From assembly GCF_015751905.1 (NCBI RefSeq), contig NZ_JADOUF010000001.1:2852001-2916000 (forward strand): 64,000 nucleotides of DNA. The letters run 5' to 3'. Source of the DNA: Longispora fulva (GTDB lineage: Bacteria; Actinomycetota; Actinomycetes; Mycobacteriales; Micromonosporaceae). Of the stretch, positions 57,512 through 64,000 are shown one piece after another. Numbering within the stretch: position 1 is the first letter of the stretch; each line of letters begins with the position of its first letter. The notes beneath the pieces are model-generated. The model saw only the letters and a program-made list of their open reading frames with translations. It was not told where the DNA came from and made no database searches. A program made the position numbers and the translations under genes.

Positions 57512-58046
57512 GGCGTCTCCCTCATCGGTGTGTGAACCACGTGCCCGAGCGGGACCGACATTGACACGCAGGCGCGATTTGGTCAATGACCATGACAGCT
57601 CCAGTCATGCCCCTGACACGCCCGACGGGAAACCGAGGTCAAGACTTCATCCGATGGTCAGTTGCATTGCCACAGACCTGACAATCGGAGCTTCTCCCCC
57701 AGCTCCCTGAATCGGAGTCATGCCGGGTTTCCGCTGGCATGAGGGTCCCCCTGAGGGCCAACGGGGGCGACCGAGGCAGCTCATCAGCAGCCCAGGACAT
57801 GCCGGAGAATTCCGACCCGCCGACGCTTTCCATGCTCTACTTCCTGCGGCCGACACCGGCCGACACCGGCCGACGCGGCGTCTTCGACGGCGCTGGACCA
57901 CCTCCCTTCTGTCGGCTTGGTGATATCGGCCGGAGGATTTCATGACAACAGTGTCGTGATTTGTGACATCACGGCTAGGCTCCTGACCGAGCGCGTGTTA
58001 CACAAGTGATCCCGCACGACGGTGCGGCACGCCTGCGGAGGTCACG
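57512..58046. other. Divergent intergenic region between halogenase and membrane-protein genes
   Basis: About 530 bp without a recognisable gene; short frames on both strands are Arg/Ser-rich. It carries the leftward halogenase promoter and the rightward promoter of the 181-aa membrane protein. A tandem repeat is visible at 57851-57873, where GGCCGACACC occurs twice in direct succession followed by a third partial copy. No clear operator was found. Confidence 0.45.
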
Positions 58047-58592
58047 ATGATCTATGCGATGTTGGTCGCCTGCGAGGTCGGCTTCTGGGTCGTGTTGCTG
58101 TCGGGCCTGCTCAGCAGATATGTACTGCGCCGTCGCACGCTGGGTGCGGTGCTGCTGGCCTGCGTGCCCCTGGTCGATCTGGCACTGTTGGCATTCGCGG
58201 TCGTGGATATGCAACGCGGCGCCCGGGCCACAATCGGGCACGGGCTCGCGGCGATGTACCTGGGCTTCACCGTCGCGTTCGGACCCAAGCTGGTCCAGTG
58301 GGCCGACGTCCGCGTCGCACACCGGTTCGCCGACGGGCCCGCGCCGGCGCGGCCGGCGCGGTTCGGCCCGGAGCACGCGCGCCGGATACGCGGCAACGGG
58401 CTGCGGCACGTGCTGGCCTTCGCGATCGGCATGTCTTTGCTGGCCACAGCGATCCTCGTGGTCGACGATCCGGACCGCACCGGCAACCTGGGTCAGGTGG
58501 CGGTCGGCTGGTCCTTCCTGCTCCTGGTGGATCTGGTGATCCTGGCGCGCTATACGCTGTGGCCTCGCCCGGAGCCCGCGGGGGCGGAGTGA
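58047..58592 (+). CDS. Four-helix membrane protein of unknown function
   Basis: A 181-aa inner-membrane protein: MLVACEVGFWVVLLSGLLSR, LLACVPLVDLALLAFAVV, a loop with AATIGHGLAAMYLGFTVAF-like helix, then HVLAFAIGMSLLATAILVV and VGWSFLLLVDLVILARYTLW. Similar small membrane proteins occur in many actinomycetes, often as a gene pair, but no function is established that I know. It is the only gene between the halogenase and the regulator and may or may not belong to the cluster. ATG 58047 follows GGAGG (58037-58041). Confidence 0.75.
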   Translation: MIYAMLVACEVGFWVVLLSGLLSRYVLRRRTLGAVLLACVPLVDLALLAFAVVDMQRGARATIGHGLAAMYLGFTVAFGPKLVQWADVRVAHRFADGPAPARPARFGPEHARRIRGNGLRHVLAFAIGMSLLATAILVVDDPDRTGNLGQVAVGWSFLLLVDLVILARYTLWPRPEPAGAE

Positions 58593-58713
58593 ACTGATTG
58601 TCATCGATCTTGTTACATGGTGAAAGATCACCTTCCGTCGGGACAATCGGGATGTCAGATCCTGTAATGTTCTTGTCAAGGGGCTCTGCCGCCCCGGAGT
58701 GAGGAGGAGAGAG

Positions 58714-59958
58714 GTGCTGGAGCAACCGGCCTTTGGCAGGCGCCTTCGCCACCTTCGCCTGCTGCGGGGCATGTCGCAGGCACAGCTCGCCGGTGGAGAG
58801 GTGTCGCCGAGCTACATCTCCCTGGTCGAGAGCGGCCGTCGCACGCCGGGTGACCAGATCGCCCAGGTCATCGCCGAGCGACTGGGCATTCCGATCACCG
58901 AGTTCGACCCGGCGGCGCCGACGGACCAGGGCCAGCGCTCCCACCTGGTCGGACTGCTGCTCGCCGCGCGCGGCGCCCGCCGCGAGGGCGACTCCCGGTT
59001 CGCCGCCGAGCAGCTGCGGATCGTCGCCGACGGCGCCGACGCCCTAGGCGAGGAGGACGTCGCGTGGGAGGCCCGCTGGGAGCTGGCCGAGACGCACGGC
59101 GACCTGTCCGCCTACGCGGACAAGGCGAGCGTCCTCACCGAACTCCTCGACCGCCCGCTGACCGCCGGATCCGCCCGGCTGCGCTCACGGCTGATCACCG
59201 CCCTGGCCGACCTGGCGTTGTGCCGGGGGCACCTGTCCGAGGCGGTCCGGCTCGCCGAGGAGGCGATGGCCGCCGCCGACACCTTGGAGCGGGGCACTCC
59301 GGAGCGCGTCCGGGCCCGGTTGATCCTGGTCGCGACCTACACCGACCGGGGCGACCTGGACCGGGCGTCGACAGCGCTCACCGAACTTCTGGACGGGTAC
59401 GAGGACCTCCCCAACCAGCAGCTGCGTGGCCTGGCGAGCTGGGTCGCCGCGGACCTGTACGCCGCGCAGGAACGGCACCCCGAGGCGCTGGTCATGTACG
59501 ACAGGGCCGCCGAGGTGCTCTCGCCCCGGGTGGACCTACGGTTGTCGGCCCGGCTGTCACTGGCCACCGCCGCCGCGGTTCTCACGGCCGGCAGCGACCT
59601 GGGCCGCGTACACGACCTGCTCCGCCGCGTCCGGCAGGCGTTCGAGCTGATCGGCACGGAGGCGGACCTGGTCCGGCTCGTCGCGGTCGAGGCCGGCGCG
59701 TTCCTGGCCGGCGGCGACGTGCCCGGCGCTCTCGCGCGGGTCGCCGAGATCGCCGACGCGCCGGACCTGCCCCCGCACGAACTCGCGTCCTGCCTGATGG
59801 CCGCCGGCCTGGTGCAACAGGTGGTCGGCGGCCATCAGGGCGCGGAGAAGTCCTACCGCCGCGCGGCGGAGTTGTTCGACGACGTCGGCGCGTTCCGCAA
59901 GTCGGCCGCGGCGTGGCGGACCCTCGCGGACCTGCTGTCCGCACGCGCCACGGCCTGA
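58714..59958 (+). CDS. XRE-type HTH regulator with TPR-like C-terminal domain
   Basis: A 414-aa regulator. Residues 5-70 are a lambda-repressor-like HTH: LRHLRLLRGMSQAQLAGG, SPSYISLVESGRRTPGDQIA and LGIPITEF. The remainder (about 80-410) is a superhelix of TPR-like pairs rich in Ala/Leu/Arg (for example LREAMAAADTLERG-type repeats), which in this family binds peptides or small signals. The GTG at 58714 is chosen because AGGAGG lies 6 nt before it; an upstream GTG at 58699 would start inside that ribosome site. Probable pathway-specific regulator of the halogenase/PKS cluster. Convergent with the desaturase gene (10 bp gap). Confidence 0.82.
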   Translation: MLEQPAFGRRLRHLRLLRGMSQAQLAGGEVSPSYISLVESGRRTPGDQIAQVIAERLGIPITEFDPAAPTDQGQRSHLVGLLLAARGARREGDSRFAAEQLRIVADGADALGEEDVAWEARWELAETHGDLSAYADKASVLTELLDRPLTAGSARLRSRLITALADLALCRGHLSEAVRLAEEAMAAADTLERGTPERVRARLILVATYTDRGDLDRASTALTELLDGYEDLPNQQLRGLASWVAADLYAAQERHPEALVMYDRAAEVLSPRVDLRLSARLSLATAAAVLTAGSDLGRVHDLLRRVRQAFELIGTEADLVRLVAVEAGAFLAGGDVPGALARVAEIADAPDLPPHELASCLMAAGLVQQVVGGHQGAEKSYRRAAELFDDVGAFRKSAAAWRTLADLLSARATA

Positions 59959-59968
59959 GGGATCCGAC

Positions 59969-60913
59969 TCACGCCGCCCGGGCGGCCTGCCGGGCCCGCA
60001 GTGCCTCCCTGCGCTCCGTGAACTGCGAGGCCTTGGCGTCGAGGACGCTGAGGTATCCGGCCAGTTCCTCCCGGGCCCGCTCGCCCTCGGCGCCGAGATC
60101 CGCGCGGTCGAAGACCCGCCAGAACCGCAGCACCGGCTGCACGACGTCGTCGTGGTGCAGGCGCAGGTCGTAGATGCCGGCGGTGGCGATCTGCGCGGCG
60201 GCCCGGGCGAACTCCGGCGCGCTGGTCCCCGGCATCTCGAAGCCGACCACCTCGTCGGCGACCGCGCGCATCGTCTCGTCGGGTGCGAGCTCGAACGCGG
60301 CGTTGAGGAGGTTGCGGTAGAAGACCATGTGCAGGTTCTCGTCCGTGGCGATGCGGGCGAGCAGCTGGTCGGCGAGCGGGCAACCGGTGGCCTTGCCGGT
60401 GTTGCGGTGCGACACGCGGGTGGCGAGTTCCTGGAAGGACACATACGCCAGGTCGTGCAGCATCGACGGGGCGCGTCCGATGTACCCGGTGGACATGTGC
60501 GCCATCCGGCGCCGTTCCAGGTCGACCGGGTCCACGCCCCGGGTGACGACCAGGTAGTCGCGGATCGCGATGCCGTGCCGGGCCTCCTCGGCGGTCCACC
60601 GGTTGACCCATTCGCCCCACGCGCCGTCGCGGCCGAAGACGGTGGCGATCGCCCGGTGGTAGGAGGGCAGGTTGTCCTCGGTCAGCAGGTTGAGGATCAT
60701 CGACGCCTTGGCGACCGGGTCGAGCCGGGAGTCGCCGGGCTCCCAGTCCTCGCCGCCGAGGAAGGCGAAGTCGCGGCCCTCACTCCACGGTACGTAGTCG
60801 TGGGGCATCCACTCCCTGGCCACGGACACATGGCGGTCGAGATTGTCCGCGACCACCGGGGCCAGGGCCTCGAGCAACTGTGTGGTGCGGGTCGAGTCGA
60901 TTACAGCGGTCAC
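59969..60913 (-). CDS. Di-iron acyl-ACP desaturase
   Basis: A 314-aa soluble desaturase of the plant stearoyl-ACP/mycobacterial DesA type. The two di-iron motifs are present: WTAEEARHG (E-E-x-x-H) and ATDENLHMV (D-E-x-x-H), separated by about 85 residues, plus an earlier Glu in LLTEDNLPSYHRA. Ferredoxin- or flavodoxin-type electron donors are needed. It should introduce a double bond into an acyl chain held on ACP. GTG 60913 is preferred because AAAGAG precedes it; a GTG at 60943 would add 10 residues. It lies between the regulator and the fabG-fabI pair, so its product probably feeds or tailors the cluster's acyl chain. Confidence 0.85.
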   Translation of the reverse strand: MTAVIDSTRTTQLLEALAPVVADNLDRHVSVAREWMPHDYVPWSEGRDFAFLGGEDWEPGDSRLDPVAKASMILNLLTEDNLPSYHRAIATVFGRDGAWGEWVNRWTAEEARHGIAIRDYLVVTRGVDPVDLERRRMAHMSTGYIGRAPSMLHDLAYVSFQELATRVSHRNTGKATGCPLADQLLARIATDENLHMVFYRNLLNAAFELAPDETMRAVADEVVGFEMPGTSAPEFARAAAQIATAGIYDLRLHHDDVVQPVLRFWRVFDRADLGAEGERAREELAGYLSVLDAKASQFTERREALRARQAARAA

Positions 60914-61262
60914 CTGATCATCTCTTTCCCGGGAGTCGTTCACTCGGGCCGCACGCTACCCCCGAATGGAAGTGAATTCGGTGAATCCCAGGCGACATTC
61001 TTCCCCGATCTGTTAACCGTGGCACGGCCTTGTCCGCAGTGGAGTGCCATGCTACTTTCGCGGACGTAGATCGGCAGGTGGTCGGTTGACCACGTGCGGA
61101 CGGCCGTCGCAGCTGACGGGTCCGGCACCCCCGACATCGGGAGTCGATCATTCCGAAAAGGAAATTCACAGAACTCTTTCGAGGCATTCGCCGTGTCAGG
61201 CGCATGGCTCTGTTAGTGCTTTCCGAAATTCGACTTCCCACTATTCGAGAATGCGGTGTGTG
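60914..61262. other. Divergent promoter region of the desaturase and fabG operons
   Basis: About 350 bp with no recognisable gene. It is clearly less GC-rich than the flanks at 60950-61010 and 61140-61260, as expected of promoters. Leaders for the leftward desaturase and the rightward fabG-fabI-sagB-like operon must lie here. I saw no convincing operator palindrome. Confidence 0.45.
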
Positions 61263-61967
61263 ATGGGCAGATCAGCTCTCGTCACGGGAGGAAACAGAGG
61301 CATCGGACGCGCGATAGCTGACGCTCTCGCGGAGTCCGGCGACTCCGTCGCGGTCACCTACCGTAGTGGCGAGCCGCCGGCCGGATTCCTGGCGGTTCCC
61401 TGCGACGTGACCGACCCGGAGACCGTGGAGAGCGCCTTCGCGACCGTCGAGGCCACGCACGGCCCGGTCGAGGTGCTGGTGGCCAACGCCGGTATCACCC
61501 GGGACGGTCTGGTGGCCACGATGTCGGAGGAGTCCTTCGCCGCCGTGCTCGACACCAACCTGACCGGGGTGTACAGGGTGGTCCGTCGAGCCGTGCGTCC
61601 GATGGTCCGGGCCCGCCGCGGGCGGATCGTGTTGATCTCCTCGGTGGTGGCGATGCAGGGCGCGGCAGGCCAGAGCAACTACGCGGCGGCCAAGGCCGGA
61701 TTGATCGGGTTCGCCCGGTCGCTCACCCGGGAGCTCGGCGGCAGGGGGATCACCGTCAACGTCGTGACCCCCGGGTTCGTTCTGACCGACATGACGGCGG
61801 GCCTGCCGGACAAGGTCCGCGACGCCGCGCTGGCCGGGATTCCGTTGGGTCGCTACGCCGACCCGGCCGAGGTCGCCCACGTGGTGCGGTTCCTGGCCAG
61901 CGAGCAGGCCGGGTATGTGACCGGGGCGGTCGTCCCGGTCGACGGTGGACTAGGAATGGGGTACTGA
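61263..61967 (+). CDS. fabG: 3-oxoacyl-ACP reductase, FabG type
   Basis: A 234-aa classical short-chain dehydrogenase. NADPH motif TGGNRGIG (about 9-16), the NNAG-type element VANAGI, catalytic Ser in LISSVVAMQG, and the YAAAKAG (Y-x3-K) pair. The C-terminal GYVTGAVVPVDGGLGMGY is typical of FabG. It reduces 3-ketoacyl-ACP to the hydroxy compound. The MGRSALVTGG start (61263) matches actinobacterial FabG1/MabA; an ATG 12 nt earlier is also in frame. The next gene, fabI, starts one base after the stop. In actinobacteria the same pair makes up the housekeeping mabA-inhA operon; here it opens a PKS cluster. Confidence 0.88.
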   Translation: MGRSALVTGGNRGIGRAIADALAESGDSVAVTYRSGEPPAGFLAVPCDVTDPETVESAFATVEATHGPVEVLVANAGITRDGLVATMSEESFAAVLDTNLTGVYRVVRRAVRPMVRARRGRIVLISSVVAMQGAAGQSNYAAAKAGLIGFARSLTRELGGRGITVNVVTPGFVLTDMTAGLPDKVRDAALAGIPLGRYADPAEVAHVVRFLASEQAGYVTGAVVPVDGGLGMGY

Positions 61968-61968
61968 G

Positions 61969-62733
61969 GTGGGAATCCTCGAGGGCAAGCGGATCCTGGT
62001 CACAGGCGTGCTGACGGACGCCTCCATCGCCTTCCATGTGGCGCGACTCGCCCAGCAGGAGGGTGCGACGGTGGTGCTCACCGGGTACGGCCGGCTGAGC
62101 CTCGTGCGCAGGATCGCCCAGCGGCTGCCGCAGCCCGCGCCGGTGGTGGAGTTGGACGTGACGGACGCCGAGCAGGTCGACGGCCTCGCCGACCGGCTCG
62201 CCGAGCACGTCGACGGACTGGACGGGGTGCTGCACGCCATCGCCTACGCGCCGCCGGCGGCCCTGGGCGACAACTTCCTGCACACCCCGTGGGCGGACGT
62301 GGCCACGGCGGTGCACACGTCGACGTACTCCCTGAAGGCTCTGGCCATGGGTGTTCAACCGCTGTTGGCCAACCCTGCTTCGATTGTCGGACTCGACTTC
62401 GACGCGGCTGTGGCATGGTCCGGATATGACTGGATGGGCGTCGCCAAGGCCGGCCTGGAGTCGTGCTCGCGGTACCTGGCTCGGCACCTGGGCCCCCGGG
62501 GGGTGCGGGTGAACCTGGTCGCGGCCGGGCCGCTGCGGACCGTCGCGGCGAAGAACATCCCGGGCTTCTCCGACACCGAGGCCGTGTGGGACGCCCGCAG
62601 CCCGCTGGGTTGGAAGGCGGATGACATCGACGCCGCGGCCCGGGCGTGCGTGGGTTTGTTGTCGGACTGGTTCCCCGCGACCACGGGCGAGATCGTGCAC
62701 GCCGACGGCGGGTACCACGCGATGGGTGACTGA
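61969..62733 (+). CDS. fabI: Enoyl-ACP reductase, FabI/InhA type
   Basis: A 254-aa SDR of the InhA type. The cofactor segment GVLTDASIAFHVARLAQQEG parallels the ITDSSIAFHIA region of mycobacterial InhA. The catalytic Tyr-x6-Lys is YDWMGVAKAG. The tail has LLSDWFPATTGEIVHADGG. It reduces trans-2-enoyl-ACP with NADH. The GTG at 61969 follows the FabG stop by one base. The usual neighbour of an inhA housekeeping gene is a ferrochelatase; here a SagB-like gene and a PKS follow, so this copy is probably specialised or a resistant second copy. Confidence 0.88.
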   Translation: MGILEGKRILVTGVLTDASIAFHVARLAQQEGATVVLTGYGRLSLVRRIAQRLPQPAPVVELDVTDAEQVDGLADRLAEHVDGLDGVLHAIAYAPPAALGDNFLHTPWADVATAVHTSTYSLKALAMGVQPLLANPASIVGLDFDAAVAWSGYDWMGVAKAGLESCSRYLARHLGPRGVRVNLVAAGPLRTVAAKNIPGFSDTEAVWDARSPLGWKADDIDAAARACVGLLSDWFPATTGEIVHADGGYHAMGD

Positions 62734-63373
62734 TCTCGGACGAAGGGCGTGGCCGGTGCTCGGATCAGGTACGACAGAAGCGGCACTGACAATAGACCCC
62801 ACCCCACGGTGGCGGGAAGCGTGGCCGGAACCGGCCGGGGCGATCTGGCTGCCCCAGCCGGTGCTGTCCCCCACCCCGTTGCCGCGCCCGGCCGCGGGCT
62901 CGCCCGCGCATCAGATGCCGGAGCCGATGGGGCTCGCGGAGCTGGCCACCGTCCTGCACCTGACGTCGGGTGAGGCGTGCGGTCCGGCGGGCCACGCCCT
63001 GTACCTGATGGCCAACCACGTGCCCGGCCTGTGCGGCGGGGTCTTCCGGTACCGACCGACGTGGCACGCGCTCGTCCCGCTCAGTCCGCCCGTGCCCGAG
63101 TACCGGCTCGCGAGCTGTGTCGCCGCGCCCGGACCGCTGGCCCGGGCCGGTGCTCTCGTCGTGGTCACCTCCCTGTCCGGCCCCGCGGCGGCACGGACCG
63201 GGGTTCGCCCCGCCGAGCCGCACGCCCTCGGTCAGCACGTGCCGTGGATCGCCACCCGGTTGGGCCTGACGGCCTGGGTGCTCCCCGGGTTCTCCGACGA
63301 GGTCGACGGCCTCCTGGGGCTGTCGACACCGGGGGAGCACGTGACAGCGCTGATCGCGCTCGTTCGGTCGTAA
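62726..63373 (+). CDS. Degenerate SagB-type nitroreductase-like protein
   Basis: A 215-aa protein with the outline of SagB/ThcOx-like flavin oxidoreductases. MGLAELATVLHLTSGEA fits the LxELsxLLxxxxG helix; ACGPAGHALYLMANHVPGL and CGGVFRYRPTWHALVPL correspond to the SaGAxYPLExYVV and GVYHYDPxxHxLxxL block; and LGLTAWVLPGFSDEVDGLLG with ALIALVRS matches the C-terminus. But the R-R-S-x-R FMN motif before it is lost (PAAGSPAHQMPEPMG), and the P-S-G-G-A loop is altered, so flavin binding is doubtful. GTG 62726 overlaps fabI by 8 nt. It may be a scaffold, a dead enzyme, or an oxidase with a changed cofactor site. A hairpin follows. Confidence 0.65.
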   Translation: MTDLGRRAWPVLGSGTTEAALTIDPTPRWREAWPEPAGAIWLPQPVLSPTPLPRPAAGSPAHQMPEPMGLAELATVLHLTSGEACGPAGHALYLMANHVPGLCGGVFRYRPTWHALVPLSPPVPEYRLASCVAAPGPLARAGALVVVTSLSGPAAARTGVRPAEPHALGQHVPWIATRLGLTAWVLPGFSDEVDGLLGLSTPGEHVTALIALVRS

Positions 63374-63385
63374 TTCCTCTTTTGT

Positions 63386-63410
63386 GGGGCCGGTTCCGCG
63401 GAGCCGGCCC
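63386..63410 (+). terminator. Terminator after the fabG-fabI-SagB-like operon
   Basis: GGGGCCGGTTCC pairs with GGAGCCGGCCC (11-12 bp allowing G-T pairs, minimal loop), 13 nt after the stop and followed by TTCT. It separates the short operon from the PKS gene, which should have its own promoter in the following 180 bp. Confidence 0.7.
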
Positions 63411-63594
63411 TTCTGCATGTCCGCACCTCCGTGGCCGCGTTACCAATTCATAGTTGACAACTGGGTAAAGCTCTGGCCACCGAATCTTGACGGACGAATC
63501 AAGAGCCTGACCAATGTTGTCATGGGAATTGACAGCCATTCGGACGCGTGTCAAGGTCTGTCGGGATCGACGGAGACGAACTGGGGTGTGGCTG

Positions 63595-64000
63595 GTGCGT
63601 GACATCGCGATCGTGGGAATGGGCTGCCGGTTTCCCGGCGCTGACAACCTGACCGAGTACTGGCGGATGCTGCGCGCCGCCGAGCGCCAGTTCCGCGCCG
63701 TGCCCGACGAGAAGACACGTTGGCGGCACGCCGACTTCTACGACCCCGACGACCGGCGGGCCAGCCGCGGCGCGTACACCGACCAGCTGGCGCTCATCGA
63801 GGGCGTCGACCAGTTCGACGCGATGCACTTTCGGATGTCCCCCCGCCGGGTACAGGCGATGGACCCCCAGCACCGGCTGCTGCTGCAGGCCTCGCGGGAG
63901 GCGTTGCAGGACGCCGGGTGGGAACGCCGCGAGTTCGACCGGCCCGGCACCGGCGTGTTCTTCGCGATGAGCTCCTCGGAATACATGGAACTCGTCACGG
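63595..64000 (+). CDS. Type I polyketide synthase, N-terminal ketosynthase (3' end beyond window)
   Basis: The first 135 codons of a PKS. The protein starts directly with a ketosynthase: RDIAIVGMGCRFPGADNLTE, then PDEKTRWRHADFYDP, a FDAMHFRMSP segment (usual GFFGISPREA region), MDPQHRLLLQASREALQDAG, and GTGVFFAMSSSEYMEL. There is no docking helix or loading domain before it, as in iterative or first-in-line PKSs. The active-site Cys and later domains lie outside the window. Starts GTG 63595 or GTG 63586 are possible; GGGG precedes the first. HF(R)MSP and TRW are not textbook modular KS residues, which suggests a divergent subfamily. Confidence 0.88.
   Translation, partial: MRDIAIVGMGCRFPGADNLTEYWRMLRAAERQFRAVPDEKTRWRHADFYDPDDRRASRGAYTDQLALIEGVDQFDAMHFRMSPRRVQAMDPQHRLLLQASREALQDAGWERREFDRPGTGVFFAMSSSEYMELVT

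Noticed and set aside
61271-62874. Minus-strand ORFs of 202 and 372 aa opposite fabG and fabI
   Set aside because: His/Arg-rich shadow translations; the plus strand shows SDR catalytic motifs.
1-64000. tRNA, rRNA, CRISPR arrays, complete insertion sequences, attachment sites
   Set aside because: Looked for on both strands by eye; no cloverleaf, direct-repeat array, intact transposase or integrase was found.

Overview
The window comes from a high-GC actinomycete: GTG and TTG starts are common, many genes are coupled by ATGA/GTGA overlaps, and it carries a SARP regulator, long secreted Rhs/LamG proteins, an InhA-type enoyl reductase and a modular-looking PKS. A filamentous lineage (Micromonosporaceae or a relative) is likely, but the genus cannot be fixed from the sequence. 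No rRNA, tRNA or CRISPR array was seen. Genes and gene debris alternate; at least seven pseudogenes or remnants lie between intact operons.

1-9.4 kb (minus strand): a tightly coupled nine-gene operon. In order of transcription it encodes an ATP-grasp ligase, a DUF364-type protein, a cysteine-synthase-like PLP enzyme, an enolase-superfamily epimerase, an MFS exporter, a SAM methyltransferase, and a Dpp/Nik-type ABC importer (binding protein and two permeases, the last cut by the window edge). A perfect 7-1-7 Fur/Zur-type palindrome sits in its promoter. The best reading is a metal-repressed operon that makes, exports and re-imports a small amino-acid-derived metallophore that I cannot assign to a known one.

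9.7-14.4 kb: small stress or lipid-binding genes (DUF1905, two SRPBCC proteins, a duplicated-domain protein, a DinB/pentapeptide protein) mixed with truncated and frameshifted genes.

14.2-30 kb (minus strand): two large secreted polymorphic-toxin-like proteins, an Rhs/YD-repeat protein of 2095 aa and a ricin-lectin/LamG/alanine-rich protein of 1658 aa. Each has a small downstream gene that could be its immunity protein. An AfsR-type SARP regulator (942 aa) lies upstream.

30-45 kb: a two-domain acetyltransferase, a CE18/Agd3-like secreted deacetylase, then a probable nickel/cobalt region: a His-rich NicO-type transporter with a TPR protein, a secreted DUF4331 protein, a NiCoT permease, and an ArsR regulator divergent from an MFS pump with a His-rich tail.

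45-54 kb: a two-component system, two orphan contractile-injection baseplate/tail genes, and, divergent from them, an EACC1-caspase/TPR pair typical of predicted actinobacterial conflict systems.

54.1-64 kb: the left part of a biosynthetic gene cluster. It holds a CPA2 antiporter coupled to a flavin halogenase, a membrane protein, an HTH/TPR regulator, a di-iron acyl-ACP desaturase, a FabG-FabI(InhA) pair, a degenerate SagB-type nitroreductase-like protein, and the first 135 codons of a type I PKS running off the right edge. A halogenated, partly reduced or desaturated polyketide/lipid is the likely product class.
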